In this document: piece after piece, positions 33,769 through 43,569 of the stretch | Position numbering within the stretch: position 1 is the stretch's first letter | Layout of the letters: each line of letters starts with the position of its first letter | NCBI GenBank assembly: GCA_024400875.1 | Contig: JAKSMB010000001.1 | Location: 62,001 to 126,000 of the forward strand | Length of the DNA: 64,000 bases | Direction of reading: 5' to 3' | From: Bacteroidales bacterium | Lineage (GTDB): Bacteria > Bacteroidota > Bacteroidia > Bacteroidales > WCHB1-69 | Made by a program: the position numbers and the translations under genes | Notes under the pieces: generated by a model | What the model was told of the DNA's origin: nothing | The model's database searches: none | Seen by the model: the letters and a program-made list of their open reading frames with translations, nothing else

Positions 33769-34881
33769 ATGGATCAAGAACTTAACAATATTGATTTTCA
33801 GGAACTTCGTGATAAAGCTTATATGCTAAGATATGAGCTGTTCGATGATCTTGAAAAACATTTGCTGAAAATAGAAGAAGCGCTACAGAAAAATGGCGTA
33901 AAGGTTTCTTGGGCTCAGGACGAACAATCGCTATATGGTGAGATTGCTGCCTGCCTGCCTCAAAGTTCCTATAATACGGCAACATTGGATTTGGACAATT
34001 TCAATGATTTGCCTTTGGGCGATAATATTTTAAATACTTACCCACTGGAAGATATCATTAATCATCATCAAAATGTTGACACATTGATTGTTAATGCTGA
34101 TTATGCTATTTCTTCCACCGGTGAGATGGTTTTCATCGACCGCAAATCTCAGCATTGTTTCAATAAAATCAGTAACCTTGTTGTAGTTCTGAATATTGAC
34201 CAAATTGTTGCCAGCCACGAAGATTTGGACGTATTTTTGTATTTGAGACAATGCGTCAACCAGAATAACGTACCGAAAGATTTGAAATTCCTCTCTAAAA
34301 GTTTTGATAGGGTAGTGCAGGATGATTTTCAAACTTCTAATTCAAAAGGTTATTCTACCGAACAAGTTAATGTTTCTGTTATCTTGTACGAGAATAACAT
34401 TACTCCTATTTTAAGAAACAACAGACTGAGAGATGCGTTGTTCTGCATTAAGTGCGGAAAATGTATGGATGTGTGTCCTGTTGCTAAGGTAGCAGGTGGC
34501 GTTTCTCCAATCGAACTGGTGAAATCCACTTGTCTCAATCCTGCAAGTCACTCGCAGGATATTTTCCAAAAAACTACTTTGTGTGGTAACTGTAAAGAAG
34601 CTTGTCCCATAGGCATCAATTTCACCGACTTGTTGATCTATGTGATGAATATGATAAATGAAAAAACAAACAATACTAAAAGCAAGAAGCTGCTGAGTAT
34701 CATTCATAAAAGAGGAAAGTTGAATAAATACAACTCTCCAATTTTACGTTGGTATTTGGTAAAAAAGATGTTTGGAAAGAATAGGGTATTGTTTGATTAT
34801 TTTAAACATCAGAAGGATACATTCTTTAACTTAGCTAATAAAGACAATACTGAACCATCGGATGAGTCATTCGAATTGTGA
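33769..34881 (+). CDS. LutB-like LUD-domain/4Fe-4S protein
   Basis: 370 residues: an N-terminal LUD domain (about 1-190; TLIVNADYAISSTGEMVFID is its characteristic core) followed by a ferredoxin-like segment with two clusters, Cys226/229/232/236 (CIKCGKCMDVCPV) and a second set ending CGNCKEACPIGINFTDLL. This is the architecture of LutB, the iron-sulfur subunit of lactate utilisation, but it is about 100 residues shorter than usual, and no lutA or lutC is adjacent. It could still be a lactate or quinone-linked oxidoreductase subunit whose partners lie elsewhere. The spacing to rpiB is 2 bases, and its last 20 bases overlap the next gene. Confidence 0.82.
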   Translation: MDQELNNIDFQELRDKAYMLRYELFDDLEKHLLKIEEALQKNGVKVSWAQDEQSLYGEIAACLPQSSYNTATLDLDNFNDLPLGDNILNTYPLEDIINHHQNVDTLIVNADYAISSTGEMVFIDRKSQHCFNKISNLVVVLNIDQIVASHEDLDVFLYLRQCVNQNNVPKDLKFLSKSFDRVVQDDFQTSNSKGYSTEQVNVSVILYENNITPILRNNRLRDALFCIKCGKCMDVCPVAKVAGGVSPIELVKSTCLNPASHSQDIFQKTTLCGNCKEACPIGINFTDLLIYVMNMINEKTNNTKSKKLLSIIHKRGKLNKYNSPILRWYLVKKMFGKNRVLFDYFKHQKDTFFNLANKDNTEPSDESFEL

Positions 34882-37800
34882 GATATTGAACAATAAAATC
34901 AGGCAGTTCGTAAAAAAATATTATCAAAACGAACTGTACAGGGGCATCATTTTCTTCATTTTGATTGTCCTTTCTGCTTTTATTGTCTTCTCCTTATTCG
35001 AGTATTTTTCCTATTCCAACTCCGTTGTCAGATCAATATTGTTTTATGGTTTCATCGCACTCTTCGTTGGAAACCTGATTTTTTATATTGTCATTCCAGC
35101 TTGCAAAATATTTGGTTTGGGTAAACAGTTGACCCAAAACCAGATCGCAGAAATCATTGGTAAGCATTTCGATCAAATTGATGATAAATTGTTGAATCTG
35201 TTTGAATTGCAAAAACAGATGGAGCGTGGTGATTATAAAAGTTATGAGTTGCTCTCCGCTGCTATTGATTCAAAAATAGATTCTTTTAAGGTCATTCCTT
35301 TTGTACAGGCGGTTCCCATCAAGAAAACATTCCGTTTCGGCAGGTGGGCACTTATCCCTATTGCGCTATTCTTGTTGATCTTTATTATAAAGGGTGAAAT
35401 CTTTACTGAGTCAACTAAGCGTATTGTTCACTATGCTACGGTTTACGAAAAACCAGCTCCTTATTCATTTGCAGTTGTCAATGATAAACTTACTGCCTTC
35501 CAACACGACGACTTTACCGTTAATGTTAAAGTGGAAGGTGATGAAACCCCACAGGAGTTGTATATAAAGTTTCAGAATCGTAGTTTCAGATGTAATAAAA
35601 TCTCTAATACCGAATTTTCTTATACTTTTTCAAATATTCAGAAAACTACTGATTTTCAATTTGTAACGGATGAAGTTCAGTCTGTAATTTATACGTTGAA
35701 TGTATTGCCAAAACCTGTTACCTTAGGTTTTGAAATGCTCCTTCATTATCCATCTTATCTCAACAAACCGGATGAAGTTATTGAAAATATTGGTAATGCA
35801 ACAGTTCCGGAAGGCACTTCTATAAAGTGGACTTTCTATACGAAAAACTCTGATAACTTGATTTTTGCAATTGGAGATGATAAGAAGGTTTTCACATCTG
35901 AAAAGGATAATTTTGTAGTTAATATAGTTGCAAGAAATAGTTTCGATTACTATATCTTTAACAAAAATCAATATTTCACCAGTAAAGATACGTTGAAGGA
36001 TGAGATTACCGTGATCAAGGATATGTATCCTGAAATATTCGTTCAAAATCAGCAGGATTCTGATTATCAGGATAGATATTATTTCAAGGGTAATATCAAG
36101 GATGATTATGGTTTTTCAGCGCTTCATTTTGTTTACTCTAAATATGATGAAAATGGAAAACTAATTGAATCACAGAAATCTATACCAATTAGTTTCCAAA
36201 AAGATGTTACTATTCAAGATTTCTATTTTTACTTTGATCCTTCTACTTTCAACTTGAAACCAGGGGAGAAGATTGATTATTATTTCGTAGTATCTGATAA
36301 TGATGGTGTGAATGGCCATAAGTCTTCAAAATCCAATGTTTCTTCATTTAAACTTCGTTCTTTGGATGAAATTAGCAAGGATATTGATAAGGCACAGCAG
36401 CAGACAAAGTCAGATTTCAATAAACTGATTGATGAGTCGAGTCAGCTGATGAAGGATATTGATAAACTGCAAAAGCAGATGCTGAATGAGAAGGATTTGA
36501 CGTGGCAGGATAAGAAGAAGCTGGAGCAGTTGATGGATCAATATAAAAAGTTGGAGCAGCAACTCAATGAACTCAAACAACAGGAAAAGAATAAGCAAGC
36601 GCTTGAAAATCAGTATAAAGATATTGATAATGATATCATTCAGAAACAGAAGGAACTGCAAAAACGTATGGACAAGGTTCTTTCTGACGAGATGAAGGAA
36701 ATGTTGCAAAAGCTGCAGAATATGATGAACAATCTTAATAACAAAGATCAGGTTCAGCAACAGATGCAGAAGTTGAAAAATAACACGAAAGATATCAATA
36801 AGACTTTAGATCAACAGTTGCAGTTGTACAAGCAACTGGAGGTTGAAAAGATGGTTAATGAGGCTGTTAAGGAACTGCATCAACTTTCTGAGGAGTTGGA
36901 GAAAAATGCCAACAAGACATTGGACAGAAATGTGAATAAGGACTATCTTCAACAACAGCAAAATAAGATTTTAGAGAAATTTGAAGATATAAAGAAAGAT
37001 ATTCAAGAACTTAAGCAGTTGAATCAACAGTTGGAAGAGCCAGCAAAATTCCAAAATAATGATCAATTGCAGCAGGATATCAATAATCAGTTGAAGCAAA
37101 GTAGTCAGAATCTCGAAAAGAACAACCGTTCTAAGTCATCTGAAAATCAGAAGAAAGCTGCTGATGATATGGAACAGATGGCAGATCAGTTGAATAAGGA
37201 TTTCAATGAAAGTGAGCTGGAACAAGTTTCTGAAGATATAGAAACTTTGCGTCAGATTTTAGATAATTTGGTGAAGATTTCATTTAATCAGGAAGAGGTT
37301 CTTGATTTATCAAAGAAGACGAATGCTAAATCGGCGCTTGTATCGGATATTATGGTGAAGCAGAACAAGGTAAAGAACGATATGAAGTTGATTGAAGATT
37401 CTTTGAACAATCTTGCTCGCCGACAAATGGCTGTAAAGCCATTCATTCAAAAAGAGGTAACTAAAATCCAAGAATATCTAAAGTCGTCACAATCTGATTT
37501 ACAAGATAGAAAGTTATCACAGGCCGCTAAAAATGAGCAGTTTGTATTAACTTCTATGAACAATTTGGCATTGATGCTGCAAGAATCCTTGAAGGAGATG
37601 CAAAAGAAGAAGAGTGAATGCAAGTCGAAGTGTAAAAAATCGGGTAATGGATCTTGCAGTAAACCGGGCGGAAAGGGCAAAAGTAAGAAGACATCAGCCA
37701 GAGAACTTCAACAGCAATTAAATCGCCAAATGGAGGCTTTAAAACGCTCTATGGAGCAAGATGGCAAGCAGGGTCAGAGTGGCAAACAGCAGAGTATGAG

Positions 37801-38218
37801 CGAACAGTTTGCAAAGATGGCTGCTCAGCAGGAAGCTATTCGAAAGATGTTGGAGGAATACGACAATGGTGTGAAGTCGGAAAATGGGGTAGGGGATAAA
37901 ACCATTGAGCAGTTGATAGAAGAAATGAAAAAGACAGAAAAAGAGTTGGTTAATAGAACATTAACACAGCAAACCATACAGCGTCAGCAGTCTATTACCA
38001 CACGTTTGTTGCAAAGTGAGCGTGCAGATATGCAGCGTGAGAAAGAAGAGGAACGCAAGTCAACGGAAGCTTTGCAAGTTCCTAATATCAATCCTCCTAA
38101 AGAGTGGAAAATGGATATAGAGAGCAAGCATCAGAACGAGATGTTGCGTTCTGTTCCGGCAAATTTGAATTACTACTATAAAGAAAAGGCCAATCAATAT
38201 TTTTATAACATCGACTAA
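34862..38218 (+). CDS. DUF4175-like membrane protein with long coiled coils
   Basis: 1118 residues. Membrane helices at about 27-48, 56-78 and 160-178 anchor it; a beta-rich periplasmic-type region follows (about 200-500; APYSFAVVNDKLTAFQHDDFTVNVKVEG, TLKDEITVIKDMYPEI), then a very long Lys/Gln/Asn-rich coiled coil from about 505 to the end, with runs such as LEQQLNELKQQEK and a Ser/Lys-rich linker near 945. This is the layout of the DUF4175 family. The gene order DUF4175 – GHKL-like – ybeY – mnmG is one I associate with Bacteroidota. Biochemical role unknown; an envelope or structural function is an inference. The start overlaps the preceding gene by 20 bases. Confidence 0.82.
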   Translation: MSHSNCEILNNKIRQFVKKYYQNELYRGIIFFILIVLSAFIVFSLFEYFSYSNSVVRSILFYGFIALFVGNLIFYIVIPACKIFGLGKQLTQNQIAEIIGKHFDQIDDKLLNLFELQKQMERGDYKSYELLSAAIDSKIDSFKVIPFVQAVPIKKTFRFGRWALIPIALFLLIFIIKGEIFTESTKRIVHYATVYEKPAPYSFAVVNDKLTAFQHDDFTVNVKVEGDETPQELYIKFQNRSFRCNKISNTEFSYTFSNIQKTTDFQFVTDEVQSVIYTLNVLPKPVTLGFEMLLHYPSYLNKPDEVIENIGNATVPEGTSIKWTFYTKNSDNLIFAIGDDKKVFTSEKDNFVVNIVARNSFDYYIFNKNQYFTSKDTLKDEITVIKDMYPEIFVQNQQDSDYQDRYYFKGNIKDDYGFSALHFVYSKYDENGKLIESQKSIPISFQKDVTIQDFYFYFDPSTFNLKPGEKIDYYFVVSDNDGVNGHKSSKSNVSSFKLRSLDEISKDIDKAQQQTKSDFNKLIDESSQLMKDIDKLQKQMLNEKDLTWQDKKKLEQLMDQYKKLEQQLNELKQQEKNKQALENQYKDIDNDIIQKQKELQKRMDKVLSDEMKEMLQKLQNMMNNLNNKDQVQQQMQKLKNNTKDINKTLDQQLQLYKQLEVEKMVNEAVKELHQLSEELEKNANKTLDRNVNKDYLQQQQNKILEKFEDIKKDIQELKQLNQQLEEPAKFQNNDQLQQDINNQLKQSSQNLEKNNRSKSSENQKKAADDMEQMADQLNKDFNESELEQVSEDIETLRQILDNLVKISFNQEEVLDLSKKTNAKSALVSDIMVKQNKVKNDMKLIEDSLNNLARRQMAVKPFIQKEVTKIQEYLKSSQSDLQDRKLSQAAKNEQFVLTSMNNLALMLQESLKEMQKKKSECKSKCKKSGNGSCSKPGGKGKSKKTSARELQQQLNRQMEALKRSMEQDGKQGQSGKQQSMSEQFAKMAAQQEAIRKMLEEYDNGVKSENGVGDKTIEQLIEEMKKTEKELVNRTLTQQTIQRQQSITTRLLQSERADMQREKEEERKSTEALQVPNINPPKEWKMDIESKHQNEMLRSVPANLNYYYKEKANQYFYNID

Positions 38219-38229
38219 AATATCATTCT

Positions 38230-39687
38230 ATGATCAATATACCTCTTTCCGATTTACACAAAGATAAATTCTATGAGCAGACATTGCAAGTCATAGAGGA
38301 TTTATGTGAAGAATATCAGCTGAACAATAGTTTTGGTGTTATATCAATGGCTAATCAGGTGGTAGCAGATTATCTCCAGGGTGTTGATAATGATCCTTTA
38401 TTGGAGGTTAACTTCCAAATAAACAGTGAAGATTTATCCATTCAGTATGCTGTTTCAGATCAAACGCTTTCGGGGGTTATACCATTCGATGAGGAGCAAT
38501 TTGGTTTATTAGGTAAATTTTGCGATAATGTGGAGTATAATTCTGATAATAAATCTCTTACATTCACTTTTCTCGTGAAACCTAAATTAAATAACGTAAT
38601 TTCACATACACATACGAATATTATGAATAAGAAAGTAAGTTCAAAGGTAGGTTATTATCTTACCTTATTGATGATTTTGATATCCAGTATTACTGTTTCT
38701 GCTCAGAAGTATAATGTTTTGTTTATAGGCAATAGTTATACGTCGGTAAATGATTTGCCTCAGATGATTAAGAAAGTAGCATTAAGTGCAGGTGATACGC
38801 TTACATATTATGCGCACGTACCTGGAGGCTGTACTTTTAATCAGCACGTGACCAGCGCTGCACAGTATATTCAACAAGGTGGATGGGATTGGGTAGTTTT
38901 GCAAGAGCAAAGCCAATTGCCTTCTTTCCCACCTTCACAGTTTATGAACGAATGCTATCCATTTGCTCAGGAATTATGCAATATGATTCGTCAGTATAAT
39001 CCTAATGCTAAGATCGCGTTTTATATGACTTGGGGAAGAAAATATGGTGATGAGCAAAATTGTCAATATTACCCACCATTGTGCACATACGAAGGAATGG
39101 ATAGTTTGTTGTATGCCCGTTATATGATCATGGCTCAAGATAACAATGCTTATGTATCACCAGTGGGCAGAGTATGGCATACCATTCGTGATAATTATCC
39201 AAATATTGAGCTTTATCAGAGCGATAATAGTCATCCTTCCTTGTCGGGTTCTTATGCTGCCGCATGTAGTTTTTATTCTTTGTTGTTCCAAAAGAATCCT
39301 TCAAACATTACAGACGATTGTTCAGTTGATGCAGGTGTAGCAAGCACAATCCGCCAGGTTGTAACTACACAGGTATACGATTCACTTAATAAGTGGATGT
39401 TTATTGCTGATACGAATACAATATCTGTTGAAGATTATGAGTCTTCATCGTTGAATGTTTATCCAAATCCGGCTAATAATACAATTCAAATCCAATATTC
39501 TTTTACAGACGAATCCTCTATTGAAGTTACCAATATGCAAGGTCAATTGTTGTATATTTCAAAACCAGGATCTGTAAATGTTTTCACTTTAGATATTTCT
39601 TCTTTGGAGGATGGATTGTATTTCGTAAGAATAACGGAACCAGGCAATGTTACCTCAGTTCGTAAGTTTATCAAATCCAGTTTATGA
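38230..39687 (+). CDS. Fusion of a decayed GHKL-like domain with a secreted SGNH hydrolase (T9SS tail)
   Basis: 485 residues in one open frame. Residues 1-120 resemble the small ATP-binding (RsbW/HATPase-like) protein often found between DUF4175 and ybeY (VIEDLCEEYQLNNSFGVISMANQVVADYL, EVNFQINSEDLSIQYAVSDQ), but the ATP-binding Asn box and DxGxG are lost. At residue 132 a second Met starts a complete signal peptide (MNKKVSSKVGYYLTLLMILI...VSAQ), followed by an SGNH/DUF4886 hydrolase with Ser169 (FIGNSYTSVNDLP) and the DNSHPSLSG block. The final 75 residues are a T9SS type A sorting domain (LNVYPNPANN...LEDGLYFVRI). The internal ATG is at 38623. Either the stop of the first gene was lost, or the hydrolase is made by internal initiation. 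It overlaps ybeY by ATGA. Confidence 0.85.
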   Translation: MINIPLSDLHKDKFYEQTLQVIEDLCEEYQLNNSFGVISMANQVVADYLQGVDNDPLLEVNFQINSEDLSIQYAVSDQTLSGVIPFDEEQFGLLGKFCDNVEYNSDNKSLTFTFLVKPKLNNVISHTHTNIMNKKVSSKVGYYLTLLMILISSITVSAQKYNVLFIGNSYTSVNDLPQMIKKVALSAGDTLTYYAHVPGGCTFNQHVTSAAQYIQQGGWDWVVLQEQSQLPSFPPSQFMNECYPFAQELCNMIRQYNPNAKIAFYMTWGRKYGDEQNCQYYPPLCTYEGMDSLLYARYMIMAQDNNAYVSPVGRVWHTIRDNYPNIELYQSDNSHPSLSGSYAAACSFYSLLFQKNPSNITDDCSVDAGVASTIRQVVTTQVYDSLNKWMFIADTNTISVEDYESSSLNVYPNPANNTIQIQYSFTDESSIEVTNMQGQLLYISKPGSVNVFTLDISSLEDGLYFVRITEPGNVTSVRKFIKSSL

Positions 39688-40106
39688 TAAAATTTGAGTT
39701 TATTACGGATTGTCCTATTACTCCAACTATTGATCATAAGCAATGGTTGAAGGCTGTTATACGCAAGGAAAAACTTATCCCTGGAAATATTGATTATCTT
39801 TTTTGTGATGATGAATATTTATTGAAAAATAATATTCACTTTTTGAATCACGATACACTTACCGATATCATCACTTTTGATAATAGGGTAGGAGATGTTG
39901 TTTCGGGAAACATTATGATTAGTCTGGATAGGGTAAAGGATAATGCTTTGAAATTTGATGTACCTTTTCAGGAAGAGATGCTCCGTGTAATTGTTCACGG
40001 GGTATTACATATATGTGGATATAAGGATAAGTCGGAATCGGAGGCAGCTATAATGAGGAAAATGGAAAATGAGTCTATTGCCTTGTTTCACGAAATGTTT
40101 CTATAA
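39684..40106 (+). CDS. ybeY: Endoribonuclease YbeY (rRNA maturation)
   Basis: 140-residue metal-dependent RNase needed for 16S rRNA 3'-end maturation and ribosome quality control. The metal motif is VHGVLHICGYKD: His105 and His109 are present, and the third ligand position (normally His) is Asp115. I recall GYKDK as usual in Bacteroidota YbeY, so this is probably a lineage variant and not decay. Other family features are HDTLTDIITF and VSGNIMISLDRV. The start codon overlaps the preceding stop (ATGA), indicating translational coupling to the fusion gene. Confidence 0.92.
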   Translation: MIKFEFITDCPITPTIDHKQWLKAVIRKEKLIPGNIDYLFCDDEYLLKNNIHFLNHDTLTDIITFDNRVGDVVSGNIMISLDRVKDNALKFDVPFQEEMLRVIVHGVLHICGYKDKSESEAAIMRKMENESIALFHEMFL

Positions 40107-40149
40107 GTAGTTAATAATAAAGATATTCAAATATACGTTTCACGGGAAA

Positions 40150-42021
40150 ATGCAGTTTCAGTTTGATATTATTGTAGTAGGTGCAGGTCACGCCGGATGC
40201 GAGGCCGCAGTGGCAGCAGCTCGTATGGGGAGCAAGACTTTACTTGTTACGATGAATATGAACCTCGTTGCTCAGATGTCGTGCAACCCTGCAATGGGAG
40301 GTATTGCGAAAGGACAAATTGTTCGCGAGATTGATGCATTAGGTGGTTTCTCTGGCATTGTCACCGACCATTCAATGATTCAGTTTAGGATGCTGAATCG
40401 ATCAAAGGGACCTGCTATGTGGAGTCCGCGTGCCCAGTGCGACAAAACGAAGTTTTCTCTTTATTGGAGATCTGTTCTTGAACATACTGAAAATCTTTAC
40501 ATGCGACAGGATACTGTTGTAGGTTTGCTGTTCGACGGCGATGCTGTAGTAGGTGTTATTACCCAATTAGGAAAACAAATATACGCTCGTAAGGTTATTC
40601 TCACTAATGGCACTTTTCTTAATGGACGAATACATGTTGGTGAGGTAAACTTTGAAGGCGGTAGAATAGGAGAGGGTGCTTCTCATTTGCTCTCTGATCA
40701 ACTTAAGGAACGTGGAGTCAATACTCAAAAACTGAAAACGGGAACTCCCGTTCGAATAGATGGACGAACTGTTGATTTCTCTAAAATGGTTGAACAACCT
40801 GGCGACGAGAATCCGGCTAACTTTTCGTTTGTCTCTTCTTCTAGTTTAGCTCAGCAGGATAGTTGCTGGATTACGTACACCAATGATGAGGTGCACGAGG
40901 TATTGCGCCAAGGATTTGAAAAATCCCCGATGTTTCAGGGTAGAATCCAAGGTGTGGGTCCACGTTACTGCCCATCCATTGAAGATAAGATTGTTCGTTT
41001 TTCAGAAAGAAATCGTCACCAACTCTTCCTTGAACCGGAAGGTGATAATACTATAGAATATTACCTCAATGGATTTTCTTCTTCCTTACCAGAGGATATA
41101 CAATTGGAGGCACTTCATCTGATTCCTGGTCTTGAAAAGGCAGAAGTTTTCCGTCCGGGTTATGCTATTGAATACGATTACTTCGATCCAACGCAACTTA
41201 ACTTTTCTTTGGAATCCAAGTTGATTCCTAATCTTTATTTAGCTGGTCAGGTAAACGGAACTACTGGTTATGAAGAAGCAGCATGTCAGGGTTTGATGGC
41301 AGGTATCAATGCTCACCTTGCCCTTCAGGAAAAAGAGCCACTTGTGCTCCGCCGTGATCAGGCTTATATTGGTGTCTTAATCGATGACCTTGTAACGAAA
41401 GGTGTGGAGGATCCATATCGTATGTTCACTTCTCGTGCTGAGTACCGAATACTACTTCGTCAAGATAATGCAGATGCACGTTTAACTCCAATCGGAAGAG
41501 AACTTGGACTTGTAGATGATGCACGCTTCTCCCTCTTTACTTCAAAATATGAGAAGCAAAATTTGATTGTAGATTATCTTAAACAGACACTAACCGATTT
41601 TAATATTTACAATCCTGTATTGGCTGAAAAACAATCAGCTCTTCTTGTACAGAATATCAAGTTATCTCAACTTTTGCTTCGCCCGGAAATATCCATACAT
41701 AATCTTATTGCTTGTGATCATCGTCTGGTAAAACGTTTGGCGGAAATTGAAGCTAACGAAGAGCAAATTGTAAACGCTGAAACATTGATCAAATATCAGA
41801 ATTATATTGAGAAGGAAGAGGAGATGGTAAAGAAGTTCTCCCAACTTGACAATATAAAGATTGCTGCTGATTTTAATTATGATTGTTTAACCAGCATAGC
41901 TAAGGAAGCTCGTGAAAAATTGAATAAGGTAAAACCAGTCAATTTGGGTCAAGCTTCTCGTATTAGTGGTGTAAATCCTGCGGATATAACAGCTTTGATG
42001 ATTTATCTACAACAAAGATAA
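40150..42021 (+). CDS. mnmG: tRNA uridine-34 5-carboxymethylaminomethyl modification enzyme MnmG (GidA)
   Basis: 623-residue FAD-dependent enzyme that, with MnmE, installs the cmnm5 group on wobble uridine of several tRNAs. The FAD-binding loop is [11 protein letters not shown]; signatures include [92 protein letters not shown] and [20 protein letters not shown]. The C-terminal helical tRNA- and MnmE-binding region ([21 protein letters not shown]) is intact. Full length. It lies 43 bases after ybeY and ends before a 285-bp AT-rich gap. mnmG is frequently oriC-linked in bacteria, consistent with the candidate origin 7 kb away. Confidence 0.96.
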   Translation: MQFQFDIIVVGAGHAGCEAAVAAARMGSKTLLVTMNMNLVAQMSCNPAMGGIAKGQIVREIDALGGFSGIVTDHSMIQFRMLNRSKGPAMWSPRAQCDKTKFSLYWRSVLEHTENLYMRQDTVVGLLFDGDAVVGVITQLGKQIYARKVILTNGTFLNGRIHVGEVNFEGGRIGEGASHLLSDQLKERGVNTQKLKTGTPVRIDGRTVDFSKMVEQPGDENPANFSFVSSSSLAQQDSCWITYTNDEVHEVLRQGFEKSPMFQGRIQGVGPRYCPSIEDKIVRFSERNRHQLFLEPEGDNTIEYYLNGFSSSLPEDIQLEALHLIPGLEKAEVFRPGYAIEYDYFDPTQLNFSLESKLIPNLYLAGQVNGTTGYEEAACQGLMAGINAHLALQEKEPLVLRRDQAYIGVLIDDLVTKGVEDPYRMFTSRAEYRILLRQDNADARLTPIGRELGLVDDARFSLFTSKYEKQNLIVDYLKQTLTDFNIYNPVLAEKQSALLVQNIKLSQLLLRPEISIHNLIACDHRLVKRLAEIEANEEQIVNAETLIKYQNYIEKEEEMVKKFSQLDNIKIAADFNYDCLTSIAKEAREKLNKVKPVNLGQASRISGVNPADITALMIYLQQR

Positions 42022-42306
42022 GTATAAATAATTAATAATCAATATTTTAATATAATTATAGCTTAATTATTAACTATAATTATATTTTTATAATTTGCTT
42101 CAAGATTTCTAATATCTATTGAAATTGGGCTTATAATAAAAATAATACTTGATTATCAGTGTGTTATAGTGATATTTATTTTTTAATATTCTAAATGTAT
42201 TGTTATAATCATTAAAATCCAGATATTTTCATAAAATTAGATATTTAAAATATTTAATTTTTTTGAAATTATAAAAAAGTGAAATATTTGATTTATTGAA
42301 AAAATA
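42022..42306. other. AT-rich gap after mnmG, no gene seen
   Basis: About 285 bp, almost entirely A and T, with no open frame or motif I can support. It ends at the bidirectional terminator at 42307-42339. Confidence 0.7.
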
Positions 42307-42339
42307 AAAAAAGAGATGAAACCGCTTCATCTCTTTTTT
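42307..42339 (-). terminator. Bidirectional terminator of tRNA-Arg(CCT) and mnmG
   Basis: Stem AAAAAGAGATGAA / TTCATCTCTTTTT with a 5-nt loop (ACCGC), T-rich on both strands. It follows the tRNA on the minus strand immediately and could also stop mnmG readthrough. Confidence 0.85.
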
Positions 42340-42340
42340 G

Positions 42341-42412
42341 TAGTCTCGCTGGGAATCGAACCCAAATTTAAAGTTTAGGAAACTTTCGTTCTATCCATTG
42401 AACTACAAGACC
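42341..42412 (-). tRNA. tRNA-Arg (anticodon CCT)
   Basis: 72-nt cloverleaf on the minus strand: acceptor GGTCTTG / CGAGACT with two wobble pairs, anticodon stem AAAGT/ACTTT around the loop TTCCTAA (anticodon CCT, reading AGG), T-arm GGGTTCGATTCCC. Discriminator A; CCA not encoded. Confidence 0.92.
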
Positions 42413-42419
42413 AGGGCTG

Positions 42420-42427
42420 CAAAAATA
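42420..42427 (-). promoter_or_regulatory. Promoter -7 element of tRNA-Arg(CCT)
   Basis: Minus-strand TATTTTTG (TAnnTTTG), 8 bases upstream of the tRNA 5' end, placing the transcription start close to the mature end. Confidence 0.6.
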
Positions 42428-42464
42428 ACAAATTTTAAGAGACCGCCCAATTCTCACTTTTCCG

Positions 42465-43247
42465 TTACAAGGAACTGATTTTAGATTTTAGTATTTTTCG
42501 AAAGGTTCTCGAAACTGTGAAATATTCATTGCCAACTTGTATAATCCATTTTTTGCTAATGTTGTTGATTTTACCAACATTAACCAGAACACTTTTGGAT
42601 ATTCTTTGAAATTTCTCTTCAGGCAGAGTATTGCTGAAATATTTAAGTCTTTTTTTGAGTATCTGTTCTGTACCGTCATTGTAAAACAAGTGTGTTTTAT
42701 CATCTATATACTTGATAAATAACAGTTCATCGATAAAGATTCGTATTTTTTCAGCTTTGTTATTCCCTTGTACAATGATAGATTCCCTTTGTTTGTTAGC
42801 TGAATCGAAATTCTTATTATACAAGTTGAAATTTTCTTCAGCAATCATATTATCTTGTTTTGAATTATAGGAATAAAAGTGACATAAGGTTAGAATTTTG
42901 CTCATTACGGTGTTGAAATCATTTTCTTGAATGGGATCGAAAATAAAGTCAATAAAACCAGAATCAAGCCATTTTTTTAAGTGTTTGCTCTCTTTTTTGT
43001 TACAAATACCCACAATGAAGTGTGGTCGATGCACAAACTGCATTTTTTCCATTGCATTGGTATTCATAAAAAGAATCGATATTCGATCTTGTGAAAGCGT
43101 TTCAATGGCTTCAAATGTATTATTTAAAATTGCACAAATCTTAATAGATTTAAATCTTGATAATAAATCAGTTAAACGATTAAGGGTTTCCAGTTCTTGA
43201 ATGAAAATGGCACATGAAAATTGTTTCTCTTTCATAATTGACGTCAT
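42465..43247 (-). CDS. LytTR response regulator with pseudo-receiver domain
   Basis: 260 residues, or 256 from the ATG at 43235 (MKEKQFSCAIF), which fits the promoter distance better. Residues 1-125 follow a response-regulator receiver pattern (CAIFIQELETLNRLTDLL, ILFMNTNAMEKM, PHFIVGICNKKE, GFIDFIFDPIQENDF), but the phosphoacceptor Asp is replaced in ILFMNTNA (Asn/Met there), so phosphorylation is unlikely. Residues about 160-260 are a LytTR DNA-binding domain (IFIDELLFIKYIDDKTHLFYNDG, LPEEKFQRISKSVLVNVGKINNI, FTVSRTFRKIL). No histidine kinase is adjacent. The divergent secreted C1 peptidase gene is the nearest possible target. The promoter is at 43262-43269. Confidence 0.85.
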   Translation of the reverse strand: MTSIMKEKQFSCAIFIQELETLNRLTDLLSRFKSIKICAILNNTFEAIETLSQDRISILFMNTNAMEKMQFVHRPHFIVGICNKKESKHLKKWLDSGFIDFIFDPIQENDFNTVMSKILTLCHFYSYNSKQDNMIAEENFNLYNKNFDSANKQRESIIVQGNNKAEKIRIFIDELLFIKYIDDKTHLFYNDGTEQILKKRLKYFSNTLPEEKFQRISKSVLVNVGKINNISKKWIIQVGNEYFTVSRTFRKILKSKISSL

Positions 43248-43261
43248 TTGTTTACTTGTAG

Positions 43262-43269
43262 CAAAGTTA
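43262..43269 (-). promoter_or_regulatory. Promoter -7 element of the LytTR gene
   Basis: Minus-strand TAACTTTG (TAnnTTTG), 14 bases before the first ATG (43247) and 26 before the second (43235), favouring the latter. Confidence 0.5.
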
Positions 43270-43520
43270 ATAAAATAATGATTATAAGTTAGATATGATT
43301 AAAATCATAAAAATGACATAAATTTAATACAAAATGCCGCAATATGAGATAAAACAGTGTCATTAAACGTCAGAAAGTTGAAAATTGAATTTTTTTGTAG
43401 CAAAATGTAGTTTTTTAGTTCAAATATGCGTCAAATAGAATAAAATCTGCAAAAAAGTTAGCAAAAATGACTATTTTCTAGAATTAAAAAAAATATAATT
43501 GGAAATTGTTCTATCTTTTG
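43270..43520. other. Divergent intergenic region, LytTR / C1 peptidase
   Basis: About 250 bp between divergent promoters, AT-rich, with no gene. A loose inverted pair AATGACA (43312-43318) and TGTCATT (43358-43364) and several scattered TGTCA/AATG words could be regulator sites, but no clear direct repeats are visible. Confidence 0.45.
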
Positions 43521-43528
43521 TATTTTTG
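43521..43528 (+). promoter_or_regulatory. Promoter -7 element of the C1 peptidase gene
   Basis: TATTTTTG (TAnnTTTG), 41 bases before the ATG at 43570. Confidence 0.6.
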
Positions 43529-43569
43529 CGCGATTTTTGGAAATATTAAATTACTAATACTATTACAAA

